64,000 bases of DNA from Catonia carolina. Its lineage: Eukaryota; Arthropoda; Insecta; Hemiptera; Achilidae. The stretch is from contig JAQMRL010000006.1 of assembly GCA_035578175.1 (NCBI GenBank), positions 26,058,393 to 26,122,392 on the forward strand. Direction: 5' to 3'. The notes under the pieces are model-generated. The model searched no databases, was not told the DNA's origin, and saw only the letters and a program-made list of their open reading frames with translations. Each line of letters begins with the position of its first letter. Position 1 is the stretch's first letter. Made by a program: the position numbers and the translations under genes. This document shows, in pieces, positions 38,440 to 50,151 of this stretch.

Positions 38440-41400
38440 TCACCTGTTTTTAATTGAGTAGTGACCATATGCAATTGTGTTTATATTATCATCTTGTATT
38501 ACCCGCTTATCATCATACCTACTTAATGCGAATTTATTACATTCTACAGTGGATATATTGTGCTCTTTAGATCTGAACATGTACATTTTCCTATAATTAG
38601 CTATATCAAGTTTTTCATCTTTTATTTTATTTTTTGAAAATAAACAATTTTTATAATCTTCAAACATTATATTTTTCTTTACTACATTTTTTTTAATACC
38701 TTTAGCTTTTTTTACAACAACCTCTTTGTCGAGTAAATAACGAAATGTGTATAATTTTGACCGTAATCCTATAAATTCTATTATTGGTATACCATTACAT
38801 TCATCCTTAAATTTACCCATAACTTTTTTATTTTTTTCCGAATACAAGGGATGATTTCTCGGATAGTCTGATAAATCGAAAAAAGGGTTCAAGTGTGAAT
38901 CATTTATATCTTTATAAAAATCATCAGTATGCACCTGGTAAAAGAAACTGTCGGTGTCAGTATACAATAGACTTAAATTCTCGCCATAATACCGTTTCAT
39001 GATATCATAATGAAAATAATACATCAACTTTTTACTAAGTTCTAACACAGTAAAGCCGACATAAATTGGTTTATTTAATAACACCTTTAATTTATGTAAC
39101 TGAACTGCACATAGGTTTTCATTGTAAATTATTCGATCTTTAAAATTAATTTTATTTATAGATTTTTGCATTTTTTTTGGACAACTGATTAGTTCTAGGT
39201 TTATATGTTTTCTTACATTTTCCATTGTTTTTCCAAAAACAGAATTGTTGAGAAGTTTATAAAAATCTTTTTCAAACGAATTTTTGGCCACAGCTCTTTT
39301 CTGCGTGTTAAACAACACATAAGGTTTCATCCAATCCCGTTGGGCAAATTTTAATATTCTATGAATTTTTTTTAATTTTAAACCATGTATAATGGCTTGT
39401 TTTAAATTATGAAAATGACAGACATAGTTTGTTTTTGGTTCAAGTGTTGTAATTAATTTCTTTTGTTTTGAATTAGGGGGACATTTATTTTCAGGGAAAA
39501 ATGGAAAATCATTGTCTAAATCATGCAGACTTTCAGGATAATCAACATCGACTTCAAGTATATATCCAGTTTCACCATCGTCCGCTTTTGACATCACATC
39601 AAAATTTTCTACATTTTTCACCCACTCAAATTTCGAGTATGGTAAATGGTTACTTAAACTAAATCCATATAAATTATTCGCGTCAATATATGCTAAATAT
39701 GTAGATGGTTTTGATGAGTCATATGTTTCAGATATATATTTATTGTTGGCTATCGCATGTCGTTTAACACACATCGAAATTCCTCCGCGAATCCCCTTTT
39801 CGATCATTAAATGTTTATCAACATCGGTTAGTAATTCTAATTCAATTTGTGTGAAATATAACATGGCATCAAAACTAAATCCAGGAAGTGTATAATAGTG
39901 GGCACAATCCAATTTATAAGATTCTATACATAATTTTCTAAAAGATTCGAAAATGTCTGTTAATAAAAGTACATCGATTTTTAAATATAATTTACTATAT
40001 TCACCTAAAGTTTTAATTTTAAAATGGTTCCACACATTAATGGCATGTTGATAATCGTTTTCCGATATGTTTTCACCCGTTAATTTACTATAAAATTTAT
40101 CTATCGGTGGAAGCTCTGTTTCGTTCAATCGTTCAACAGCATCAGTGTATTCATATGGGTAAACACCCTTTCTAGTTACGTAGCTCATATCATCTGAATG
40201 AAAATGTTTTCGAACATGATGAAACTGGTCATTTGGTAAATTTTTCGCTAACGCCTCGAGCGGATAATTAATAAATTTATACGAATCTAAAAATCTTAAT
40301 GAAATTCCATTAACTGTTCGTTTAGTGAACGAAATAAATTTTTCAGTTGAGTTTGGAATTACATTTATGTTTCGTATATCACACCCTAACTGACGAATTA
40401 TAAAATGAGCATCATAATTAGCGTTATTATGTAAAAATATAGGTATAAATGTTTGGTTTTTTCGTTTCAAATTACAATTACTACACAAAGCTGCACGATA
40501 TTTACCGGTTAAGTGACAATGATCACGTTGTGGTCTTATTGTCATTGAAAATTCAATATCGCACATTTCACAAGATGTTTTCGAATTAAATAAGATTGTA
40601 TCTTTTTCACTCATACACATTTCTATGTTTATTTTGTTAAATTCCCCCACTTTATTAGCGATACTTATAACATATTTCATAAATACTTCCGCCGCATCTG
40701 TTCCCTCATATACATATGGGTCTAAAGGTAACCGACATTTTAAATCATCGGGTAGCTCATCGTTAACCACTAAATAGCAACAAAAACTGTAGGGTATATG
40801 AAGATCTGTTTCGATTGTATATGATAAATTTTTTTCATTCATTTTTCTACAACTATGCAATGGGGCCAATACGCATTCAAAATCAGCATATAATACAATA
40901 GGAAGAGGAAATTGAAAGTGATAATTTTTAAATTTGAGAATTGGTTTTTCACCATTCGGTAATATATCAGGTAATTTTATCGCAGTCGCCTTATGTTCCC
41001 CACAATTTTTAATATGATTTTTTAGCTTTTTATCACTAGTGAAGTGTGATAAACAGCGATCACAAATTTTCAATTTTGCATGATGTTTTGTAATCTGAGA
41101 CCGAACTAATTTCGACAAATTTTTAATGTAACAATAATGAGTTTTACCCTGTTCATTTTTTAATAGTAATAAATTAAAATGTTTTTTCCGTTTAATTTTA
41201 CATAACCTTACAGGGATAATATCATCGTCTAAAATACCATATACATTAATCGATACGTTATTATTTTTCTCGAAACGGTTAATCTGATTTAATGGTGTTG
41301 GAAAATCGATACCTTCAAAATTAAACATATTTAAGCAATTATTATAATGATATGAAATTCTTTCAGGATGCCCATTTTTAACAACCGAACAAAGAATTGA

Positions 41401-42138
41401 CCACTTGAAGCACATATCATCATTCACATTTTGACAGTTTATTACAGCCTTCTTTTTTGCAAACTTTGGTGGTAAAGGAATAAATGAAGATCCACCCAAC
41501 GGTTTATATTTATTAATTCGAATCATTAACGCGTCGACACTTAATAAAGACCAGCCGGATTTATGTCCCTCATAACTCGATTCTTCTTGACAAAGTTTCT
41601 TTATTTTTTTCCTAATAATTAAATTTAAATTAGAACCGAAAAACGCCGGAACATTCGACGTTTTAAACATAATGTTTTGTTTCTCATTTATTACATGTTT
41701 AATATATGTACATTCTAATACAATATTAAATTTAATTGCTCCAAACTGCTCAATTGTCCGTCTTAACAAATTAACGATATTTTTTAGTTCACTTATTAAT
41801 AAATTGAAAATATCTTTATATTTAGTGTTCTTATAAATATAAGTTTTTATGTTACCTTTGAAAGCGGATTCGATTTCTACTAAACTATTATTTTTATGTA
41901 CACTGTTTAGTCTAGTCTGTTTTTGCTTTAAGTTGAGATTTCTTGACGTAGTTGCCAACGTTTGTGGTGAAGCGGAATTAGCTGAATCTGTTGTTGATGT
42001 TGCCAAAAATTCACCTGGTTGAATGTCGAAATTTGCTGCTCTTGTTGAGATAAATTGGATAACACTCGGTCGTAAAGAATTTAAAATTAAACGATTGAAA
42101 AAATTATCTTCGATATCTGTCATATTATTATTGCACAT
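38440..42138 (-). CDS. polB: Protein-primed DNA polymerase B
   Basis: 1232 residues with a large N-terminal extension (1-400) including a C2H2-like finger (CDRC...H....C, about 359-379). Exonuclease motifs are YADFEC (D419, E421), NANYDAHF (D576) and YLKIDVLLL (D722). Between the first two lies an HNH-like zinc segment (CEMC..DHCHLTGKYRAALCSNC, 523-555). Polymerase motif A is YIDANNLYG (D819), motif B KLLNNSVFGK (961-970) and motif C YTDTDS (D1061, D1063). The extension may supply the terminal protein that primes synthesis at the element ends, as proposed for Polintons. All catalytic residues are intact. An alternative start lies five codons downstream. Confidence 0.97.
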   Translation of the reverse strand: MCNNNMTDIEDNFFNRLILNSLRPSVIQFISTRAANFDIQPGEFLATSTTDSANSASPQTLATTSRNLNLKQKQTRLNSVHKNNSLVEIESAFKGNIKTYIYKNTKYKDIFNLLISELKNIVNLLRRTIEQFGAIKFNIVLECTYIKHVINEKQNIMFKTSNVPAFFGSNLNLIIRKKIKKLCQEESSYEGHKSGWSLLSVDALMIRINKYKPLGGSSFIPLPPKFAKKKAVINCQNVNDDMCFKWSILCSVVKNGHPERISYHYNNCLNMFNFEGIDFPTPLNQINRFEKNNNVSINVYGILDDDIIPVRLCKIKRKKHFNLLLLKNEQGKTHYCYIKNLSKLVRSQITKHHAKLKICDRCLSHFTSDKKLKNHIKNCGEHKATAIKLPDILPNGEKPILKFKNYHFQFPLPIVLYADFECVLAPLHSCRKMNEKNLSYTIETDLHIPYSFCCYLVVNDELPDDLKCRLPLDPYVYEGTDAAEVFMKYVISIANKVGEFNKINIEMCMSEKDTILFNSKTSCEMCDIEFSMTIRPQRDHCHLTGKYRAALCSNCNLKRKNQTFIPIFLHNNANYDAHFIIRQLGCDIRNINVIPNSTEKFISFTKRTVNGISLRFLDSYKFINYPLEALAKNLPNDQFHHVRKHFHSDDMSYVTRKGVYPYEYTDAVERLNETELPPIDKFYSKLTGENISENDYQHAINVWNHFKIKTLGEYSKLYLKIDVLLLTDIFESFRKLCIESYKLDCAHYYTLPGFSFDAMLYFTQIELELLTDVDKHLMIEKGIRGGISMCVKRHAIANNKYISETYDSSKPSTYLAYIDANNLYGFSLSNHLPYSKFEWVKNVENFDVMSKADDGETGYILEVDVDYPESLHDLDNDFPFFPENKCPPNSKQKKLITTLEPKTNYVCHFHNLKQAIIHGLKLKKIHRILKFAQRDWMKPYVLFNTQKRAVAKNSFEKDFYKLLNNSVFGKTMENVRKHINLELISCPKKMQKSINKINFKDRIIYNENLCAVQLHKLKVLLNKPIYVGFTVLELSKKLMYYFHYDIMKRYYGENLSLLYTDTDSFFYQVHTDDFYKDINDSHLNPFFDLSDYPRNHPLYSEKNKKVMGKFKDECNGIPIIEFIGLRSKLYTFRYLLDKEVVVKKAKGIKKNVVKKNIMFEDYKNCLFSKNKIKDEKLDIANYRKMYMFRSKEHNISTVECNKFALSRYDDKRVIQDDNINTIAYGHYSIKNR

Positions 42139-42448
42139 TATACTTTTGTGAAAAAATTATTTTGTTACTTGATTTTAATAAAAAATAAAAAAAACTATCT
42201 AATACGCATTAAGCGAGCAAATGTAATGAAGAAGGCGATGGAAAATTTATTTATTTTAAGAAAGAAGTTGCACAACACATAACCTTGTAAAAAACAATTA
42301 ACTATTGTTGTTATTGGAAACCTTCAGCAGTGGTTAAAATTATTATTAACTAGTCACGCTGTGTACACATGAAAGATGAGTAAGCTATGTATGACGCATT
42401 GGGTTTTTTTTCTCACGTGTTGCACAACCTTATGATTAATTAACTTGT
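42139..42448. other. Polymerase upstream region
   Basis: 310 bases between the polymerase ATG and the right terminal repeat. AT-rich, with no gene. It should hold the polymerase promoter, but I see no clear TATA at the expected spacing beyond AATAAAAAATAAAAAA (about 42176..42191, plus strand). Confidence 0.5.
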
Positions 42449-42662
42449 TGTTGAAGACCTTCAACGAGTTGGAATAATTATTATTATTATGAACTAATCA
42501 CGTTGCATAAACATGTGCAATGGATTGACGTACTGAGTTACGTCACTGTGACGTCGTGTGAGGGGCCACGTCACTGTGACGTCGTGGGAGGGGGAGTGTC
42601 AGAACGTGTGGTAAAATTTGTCAAGGATAAATTTGGCCCAATTTGCCCACAAGCTAACTACT
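42449..42662 (-). repeat. Polinton right terminal inverted repeat
   Basis: 214 bases, the inverse of 20298..20549 except for one missing 41-base subrepeat and one extra triplet in the ATT run. The palindrome ACGTCACTGTGACGT occurs at 42540..42554 and 42568..42582. Confidence 0.95.
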
Positions 42663-42668
42663 CAGAAC
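42663..42668. repeat. Right target-site duplication CAGAAC
   Basis: Exact match to 20292..20297. Confidence 0.93.
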
Positions 42669-42699
42669 CTCTTAATATAGTCTCGTTTTTAATCCGGCT

Positions 42700-43118
42700 G
42701 GATTTTACTTTCCCTTGCCCTGCATGAATATAAATAGGAAATGAAAGTATTGTTCTCATGTCGATTTTCGAAATCGAGTTTTCTCCGTAAATACACATTT
42801 TGAATCCCTCTAAACACAAAACACAATTTTTTAGCGATTGGTGTGTATGTGTGTAACAAAACATCTGAAGAACGGAATATTGTAAAAAAATAAAACTTTG
42901 AATTTCAGTTACTACTAGTGGAGCTGTCAACATTTTCATCAAAATTGGTCAACCGGAAGTAGTAGTTATGCAATTTTTCACTATTTTACGATTTCCTCAG
43001 AAACTCCTACGATTTATTTTTTTAAATCGCCTCATTTGGCATTTTAGAGCAAAAGTATACATATATATTTAAAGTTGTAGGAAATTTAAAAAAACTACAG
43101 CTTTTATTTCAAACGTTT
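42700..43118 (+). repeat. Repeat A, degraded proximal part
   Basis: Starts ACTTTCCCTTGCCCTGCATGAATATAAATAGG and contains the TCGATTTTCGAAATCGAGTTTTC and GTCAACCGGAAGTAGTAG phrases. Its (TG)n tract has shrunk. It starts about 45 bases to the right of the Polinton end. Confidence 0.65.
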
Positions 43119-43122
43119 TTTT

Positions 43123-43247
43123 ACTTTCTCTTGCCTATATGAATATTTAGAAAGGAATAATATATTGTTTTCATGTCGATTTTTCGAAATCGAGTTTTCA
43201 CCAGATCTACACGTTTTCAGACCCCCTGAACCCCCCAAAAAAACATG

Positions 43248-43283
<36 letters not shown>

Positions 43284-43400
43284 ATGTGTGTGAACAAAAT
43301 ATCTCATGAACGGAACATCGTACGCTCTTGAAACTTAAAACTTAAGTTAGATACCACTAGAGGACCCGACACAAACATTTTCATCAAAATTAAATTGTAC
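43123..43400 (+). repeat. Repeat A, proximal fragment with GT microsatellite
   Basis: Starts ACTTTCTCTTGCCTATATGAATATTTAG, carries a (GT)n run at about 43247..43279, and stops after CATTTTCATCAAAATTAAATTG, where family similarity ends. Confidence 0.75.
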
Positions 43401-43855
43401 CATCTACATTTAAACTTTTAATCGCATCTGCAAAAAACGTAGAGGTTGAACAAACGTAAAGTACTAGATATAAGACAAAAATAGTATAAAGAATGAAAAA
43501 AAAAATTTATAAAATCTCAAAATTACGAAAAATATTAAATAGTATTCTAATATAATAAACTGACAAATGATCGTAAGAATCATAATCGCTGTTATGCACA
43601 AAAGAGTGTAATTTGTTATATAACAGGATCAATGTAAGGAGGTATCTAAGAAATATTTACAACGTTTAAAGCAAACTGTTGCTTCGATAGATCGCGTGTT
43701 GAAAATTACATTTTAAAATCTCGTGCCAACTTAATGGGAAATCATTATTTGTTTAGTCTCCGTCGTGTAATGTACCATAAATAACATATGGGTTAGTATT
43801 GTAAACACTCTACAATGTTGCTTCGTTTTAACTGAAATAAAAATCATTTAATTAT

Positions 43856-45345
43856 ATAGGATGATTCTAAATTATGGTAAAATAAGTTGATACATGTTTG
43901 TAAAGCTAAAAATAATAAAAAGAGTGCATTTTATAACCATATGTCCGCAACGCTTCATTAGCGAGTTACAGCTAGCGAAACATTTCGCCTCTATTTCAAT
44001 ACCCCTGGTGAAATACAGTGATACTTTATGCTGTGTAGTGTACTATTGTACGGTTTCAAGCTCCGTGTAATTGTGGGGTGAAGGGTAAGGGTGAGGTATA
44101 ATGAATGAGTGACGCATGCTGGGAGAACGATTATTGTATTACTCTGATGCAAAACATTCATTTTCAAACTTTCCGTATTTAACATATTTGTTTGTATTTA
44201 TTACATTTATTTATTTACATATTTTGATAAAAATTATCAAGTTAAATATTATGAATCCGACCAAATTAATAACCCGGTATTGTTGTTGTTGTTTAGGTCA
44301 TCAGCCGAAAGGCTGGTTTGAACCCGTAGAGGTTTTACTAAGTAAAACGAGAAGTGAGGTGGTTTACCAGTGCCTTCCTCACTGAGTGGAAAAGTACGCT
44401 TATCAGCATACCGGGCCCTCTGAAAAGCACAAATTTTCCACTCTGCAAATGACACCTTCACTTCATTCACCACAGGGTCTGGCTGTATAATGAAATTCAT
44501 TACTTTCAGAGGAGATAACTCTGATTAGTGTCTTTTACACCTCTACCTCTTCTGTTCTTAAATGATTCAGTCATTTAATTGGCTGACCATGTGATAAGAA
44601 ACAGAACTATTTATTTTAGCCCTGCAATGAACGGATTGAGAGTAAATAATTTGACACTCAATCTGTCCATTATGGGCAATGACCCGGTAGGTGTTTGTTA
44701 AATTAATGCGCCGGATGATAAGAATATTTTTTTAGTCTAGTTAGTACACGCTACCACTAAAAAAGCATCAGCTGTGAAACACTACTAACTCATTCATTCT
44801 CCCATTACTATAACAACGCACTGCATTCCTTCCAACTACACGGAGCTGGGACTCGAGCAATACATAAGAGTCCATTTTATTACACTTTTATTTACATTTA
44901 GTTTACATTGCTTACATATTTGCTTTCAGAATTAAATTCTCTACAATTTTCACTAGGAAAAATTATTTGTTTATTGGTCATTTAACAAAGTTATTGGGCA
45001 TCAAATGTATAGTAGAAGTTTGTGTTTTTCTACTAAATTTTTTTTCCATATTTCATCAATTTTCTCAAAAACTGCTAACACTACAGCTTCCAGACTGGTT
45101 TTATTCAATTTTTTAAGTGATTTTCCATATAAATTCACCATATTTGTAGCAAAAAGTGGCCCCTAAAAAATTCAGTATAACTGTATTTCACCAGGGGAAC
45201 TGAAATCGGCGCGAAATGTTTCGCTAGCTGTAAATCGCTAATGATACATTTGCGGACATGTTTATCATGAACTTTTTTTCTTATTTTTAGCTCTACAATC
45301 ATGCACTAAATAATTTTACCATAATTTAGAATCACCTGTATAATT
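43856..45345. mobile_element. Non-autonomous DNA element with about 170-bp inverted ends
   Basis: The left end AGGATGATTCTAAATTATGGTAAAATAAG...GCTAGCGAAACATTTCGCC..CCCCTGGTGAAATACAG is repeated inverted at 45180..45345 (CTGTATTTCACCAGGGG ... TTTTACCATAATTTAGAATCACCTG). The interior (about 44030..44860) is shared with 62470..63220, and SINE-like element V is inserted at 44280. The part 44880..45170 is AT-rich and unremarkable. No transposase frame is present. Confidence 0.75.
44280..44681 (-). repeat. SINE-like element V with proven target duplication
   Basis: 402 bases flanked by ACCCGGTA (44272..44279 and 44682..44689). The related sequence at 63035..63041 has the site once with no insertion (AATAACCCGGTGGTT). 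The minus strand ends in an (AAC)n tail. This copy contains GGTTCAAACC, a B-box-like decamer near the tail. Confidence 0.88.
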
Positions 45346-46823
45346 TTACTTACCTAACTGTATGATATATAATAAAAGTGCAGAAGAAACTGGATAATTC
45401 GAACGAATAAATTTCTGCTCTGTACGTATTGCCAATAAAACGTTAGAGCAATGGTCATAAACTAAATTTGATCAAGGTTCGTTTAAAATTTTTAATTAGA
45501 CTGACACGGCCCAGCCAACTTTATACTAAGGTCTACCTCGCCGACTGTAAAAATTTATAAATGGCAATCACACTAAATCATAATACTAATTGTTGATTTC
45601 TAAAAGGTTTGAACAAAGAAAATGTAACAAAAGTTTCACACTACTATAGGCCCAAGTACAAAAGTTGTATTTTTTTTTTGTATTTTGTAGCAAGGCGCTA
45701 TCACGAGTTGCTTTCAGCCTGATCGCGGCCGTAAACTTGTAGATTACTAGAAAGTAACTCAGGGTTTTCTTTTCTTTTTGAATGCTATCATTCTTCCTTC
45801 CTAATACTTTAAAACAATCTCTCACAAATCTCCTTTCGTCTCTCTTAAGAAAAGTTGTGTTTTACTTCTTTAGACTTTACCGACTTGAGTTCAGCACGAA
45901 TTTCAAACCCAAACACTTAACTTCTAAATTCCGATTTATTGCAAGATAATTTTTGGTAAACCCTAGTTTTCCATTTCCAGTAGTTGTCTATTTGCAATTT
46001 CCTTGTAATTGGAAATGTTTTTACCTTGTTTTAGATATTTCTTAATATGAAGAAGAATTATTCCAAATTCCTTATTTTATCCTTCATAGACTGCTTGTTG
46101 TCATTTCTTTTTCCAATATAATTTCTACCAAATATTTAAAATGGTTAACAAATTTAACTATCCAGAATTGATGTAACTTTTTTACAAGACATTGTTTCTG
46201 TTTCCTCAAAAGATATTTTCAAGACAACTTTTTTAGCAATACATTTTAATTCTTCTATTTGTGAAATGAATTTATTTTCATTCGTAAATAACGTCATAAA
46301 ACTTTATTAAGAAACTTTGTCAAATTTCAATTATGAAACACTAATACTTTACTTTAATTTGGATAAAAGAAAACAACTATGAAATATTTAATGCAACCCT
46401 CAGTTATGATGGCAATAGTGTTACTTAACTGTCTTTTCAATTATGTGAGGAAATTGCCCAGCAGGACCTCCTCAAGATAACAATTTCAATCTCCCTAAGA
46501 CGAAAGGTTTCAATTTATCTTTTTTAGTCTTCTAGGTGGGTTGTATGGTAGGAGAGAGGCCCTGATTAAAAATGTAAAGTGTTAATTCTAAGAGGGCTCA
46601 TATTCTCGATTAAAGAAACCCCAGTAAATTGTTGATAGATGTAATTACAAAATTGTAAATATTATTATTATAAATATAGTGACAAATATACAATGGAAAC
46701 GGATATTGTATGAAGGTTTGACGGGTGTAATTTATTACCTGCCAGACGCCGATTATCCTCTACTCTTGTTGTTTTCTAGTACATATTAGAAGACAACGAT
46801 TTTGATTCTATAATTCTTTTATA
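45346..46823. other. AT-rich sequence without recognised features
   Basis: About 1.5 kb between the long-TIR element and the mariner. I see no gene, exon with splice sites matching glutamate synthase, or family repeat here. Confidence 0.5.
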
Positions 46824-47728
46824 CGAGGTGTGGCTATTAAATAACGAGACTGACGTTATAAAAAATGTTATTTTTATTTTATACATAATTACTTATTGTC
46901 ACCTTCAATATACACTCCTTCTCTATCCCTACAACGCTCCATGCGAATTTTCCATTGTTGAAAACAGTGCTGGAAGTCATCTTCCGTCAGCTCCTTCAGG
47001 ACACGTGCAGCTTTCTCTTTTACAGCTTCCACAGATTCAAATCTTGTCCCTTTTAATGCAGATTTCACCTTAGGGAACAGGTAGAAGATAATAACATGTG
47101 ATAAAACGTGGTTTTTTACTTATGATCCGGAAACGAAGCGCCAATCCATGAAGAGCCAAAAAAGCTCGAATGAGCAAGTCAAAATTTAAAGCAATGATAA
47201 TTGTTTTTTTTAAATCCATGAGATTGTGTACCTTCATTGGGTTCCTGAAGGTCAAACAATTAATCAATATTGCTACCTTGAGGTACTTTCTCAACTACGT
47301 CAAACAGTAAGGAAAAAACGCCCCGAAATGTGGAAGGACAAATCATGGGTTCTCCACCAAGACAATGCGCCAGCTCAATCTGTCAAGAGGTTCCTAGCCA
47401 AGTACAGCATCTCAGTGTAAGAACATCTACCTTATTCACCAGATCTTGCACCATGTGACTTCTACCTGTTCCCTAAGGTGAAATCTGCATTAAAAGGGAC
47501 AATATTGGAGTCTGTAGAAGCCGTCAAAGAGAAAGCGGCACATGTCCTGAAGGAGCTGACAGAAGATGTGTTCCAGCACTGTTTCCAACAATGGAAAATT
47601 CGCATGGAGCGTTGTAGGGATAGAGAAGGAGTGTAGGCCTATATTGAAGGTGACAATAAGTGATTATGTATAAAATTAAAATTAAATTTTTTACAACGTC
47701 AGTCTCGTTATTTAATAGCCATACTTCG
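46824..47728 (+). mobile_element. Second fold-back mariner, same structure as 4726..5652
   Basis: 905 bases with TA on both sides and ends CGAGGTGTGGCTATTAAATAACGAGAC. The C-terminal transposase segment is again present in both orientations (46895..47085 inverted, 47450..47640 direct). The coding remnant (KSWVLHQDNAPAQS, then a stop after KYSISV) carries different damage from the other copy. The shared unusual structure shows that a fold-back derivative transposed. Confidence 0.85.
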
Positions 47729-47869
47729 TATAAAGAGGCCAACTATTTTAGGGGAATTAGTATATTATGTTATTCTAAAAGTAAAATAGAGTATGTAATT
47801 AGACACCACTTTTGTTCACCAAGGGTTGCGTATTGAGCAGTTGTACGAGCAGCGTTCAGTTATGGCTCA

Positions 47870-48120
47870 TTCCCCACTATGCTAGTTTACTAGCTGCTAG
47901 TACTAGCAATACCTACTAGCGCGTACGTGACGGTTACCAAAGGAGATAGTTAATTAATGCAAGTGATCTGAAGACATACATGAGTTGTGCTGTGTATTTC
48001 TGTACAAAGTACAACTTACTAGCAACTAGCAACGTTTCCAAACGTTCACACCGAGCTAGTTAACTAGCGCTAGTCAATCACGTGACATTTTCTCCCCTAC
48101 TAGCACAAGTAAAATCAAAT
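47870..48120 (+). repeat. CTAGT-rich interspersed repeat
   Basis: Contains CTAGTTTACTAGCTGCTAGTACTAGCAATACCTACTAGCGCGTACGTGACGG, GATCTGAAGACATAC and ACTAGCAACGTTTCCAAACGTT. The same order of phrases occurs at 59190..59610, where SINEs interrupt it. Dense ACTAG/CTAGT motifs give many short palindromes. No coding potential. Confidence 0.7.
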
Positions 48121-48454
48121 ATGTTTAAAGTCACTAGCGCTTTACCTAAACTAGTTGCTAGTTGTTGGTTCCTATTACATTATTTTTCTATCAGCTCGTT
48201 AGGCGTCGTGAGAAAAGGTCTTCAGTGTACGAGTAAAATCATTTTGGTTTGTAAGAGTCAATTATTTATTTGATTGTAAATGGTCATATTTTCATTTTAG
48301 TTAAGTATAAGTTTTTCTTAATATTTAAAAAACAGTTGTAATTGATTTAGTTTGTAATTAAGTAAGTAGTTTATTGTAATTATCTAGTAGAACTGACATA
48401 ATAATTCATGTAAGCAATTCATTAGTAAAAACATATTTGTTGTAAACTTAAAAT

Positions 48455-48853
48455 TGCCCATAACGGGCAGGTGGAGTGTTAGATTAATTGCACTCGATAT
48501 GTTGGTTCCAGGGCTACAAAAAAATAGTTCTGTTTCTTATCACATAGTCAGCCAATTATGTGACTGAATTATTTAAGAACAGAAGAGGTAGAGGTGTAAA
48601 AGACACTAATCAGAGTTACCTCCGCTAGAGTAATGAATTTCATTATGCAGCCAGACCCTGAGGTGAATGAAGTGAAGATGTCATTTGCAGGTGGAAAGTG
48701 GGTGCTTTTCGGAGGGTCTGGCATGCTGATAAGCTTACTCTTTCAATTCAGTAAAGAAGACAATAGTAAAACACCTCACTCCTCGTTTTCACTTAGAAAA
48801 ACCTCTAGAGGTTCAAACCAACCTTTCGGGTGTTGACGTAAACAACAAAAAAA
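48455..48853 (+). repeat. SINE-like element V
   Basis: Begins AAATTGCCCATAACGGGCAGG and ends GGTTCAAACCAACCTTTCGGGTGTTGACGTAAACAACAA. Diverged copy of 44280..44681 in the opposite orientation. Confidence 0.8.
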
Positions 48854-49960
48854 CTTAAAAGGAAATTAGATCCCGAAATAATTTGGAATAAACGTCACAA
48901 TATATTTTGAGAAACATCGAACACGAGACTTTAATTTTTGTAGGTTTCCGACGCGGTTATTATTAAAATAGTATTTTCAAATACAATCATAATATTTTCA
49001 TTACAGTAATATAATATTAAAGATTAATAAATTAACTTCAAATTTATGAATAAATTTATAAAGATAATAAAGTTTGTCAAAACAGTCACGAGTTTAGAAT
49101 ACAATTACAGTAAATACCAAATGAATTCTAAGTAATGAAGACAAGCTGTTCTATTAATAGAATAAATGTGTGGGTGAAAAAACTTTGACGCTGGGAGGAG
49201 TTGAAGGGGCGAGCATCAGTATAAGAAGTAGGGAACTGGTACTCAGACTGAAATGTAGTACAAACAGCATCTCATCACTAACTGAAAACCGCACTATCTT
49301 TGAAATTCTGCCAAGATTACTTCTGACGTCACTGGATGCCACGTGATAAGTCTTTACCCAACATTTTAATTATTTGGCAGACGCAGCCTCGTGGTGTACG
49401 GCTTCCTAAACTGTGTTATCGATTATTTATTCAAATAAAAACAAAAGTTATTTTGATACACTGTAACAATTATTTAATTCCAATTCTAAGTTGCATCTTC
49501 AGATCACAACATATTGAAAACTATTAATACTATTCCACGAACATTGTCCCTTTTTAGAAAATTACAATATTCTTCCAATACCATATCTCCAAATAATATT
49601 GAAATTTTATAATTCCCATAATGGAACTCAGAATTAGACAATTTAAACACAATATAAATAAATCTTTATTGTCACGAAAAATAAAATACGAGTCAAATGA
49701 ATATAGAAAAAATTGGGTATTTTCTGTTCTTAACAGTATTTTTAACAATAAAACCGGGGAAAATATTTGAAAAAATTATATATCAATATTTCTCAAGTTA
49801 ACCTTAAACTATTTATTGAAAATTATTTAATAATATTTAATGATGTCATGTACTCAATGAGTTTATATTTCATCTTTACATAGAGTAACAATATTGAGAA
49901 AAAGCAATGTAATTATTCTATACAATTTATTTTATTTATTTATACCTGTATTTAACTCTA
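48854..49960. other. AT-rich sequence without recognised features
   Basis: No gene or known repeat recognised. Short open frames here have no family signature. Confidence 0.5.
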
Positions 49961-50143
49961 TGTCACCGTCACCCCCTTTGATTAGGTACTGTGCTGCCGG
50001 CTATCAAAGCTTCCGACGTAGCGACAGAGGGAGCCGTCAATAGTTCCGAGAGGGGTGGTAGGCTTGTGGCGGCGTACCGACAGAGGCCTTTGTCATCAAG
50101 GCCAAGACCAATAACCGCCCTCTATCACAGCGCTCTCTGCAAC

Positions 50144-50151
50144 TATATAAA
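50144..50151 (+). promoter_or_regulatory. TATA box
   Basis: CAACTATATAAAGAGCG in a GC-rich setting. Transcription would start near 50175-50180, in the stretch ATTCCGATCCAGACAGTAG. Confidence 0.7.

Larger units (their letters stand above)
20298..42662 (-). mobile_element. Complete Maverick/Polinton (adintovirus-like) element
   Basis: The 22,365-base element begins AGTAGTTAGCTTGTGGG and ends with the exact inverse. Both flanks carry the 6-bp direct repeat CAGAAC (20292..20297 and 42663..42668), the duplication length made by Polinton integrases. It encodes protein-primed polymerase B, a retroviral-type integrase with chromodomain, an A32/FtsK-HerA-like ATPase, an adenain-type protease, and major and minor jelly-roll capsid proteins, all without stops or frameshifts. 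This is the gene set of a virus capable of forming particles, and accessory genes add a metalloproteinase, phospholipase A2 and dUTPase. It sits about 430 bases upstream of a glutamate synthase exon, probably within an intron of that gene. Confidence 0.97.
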
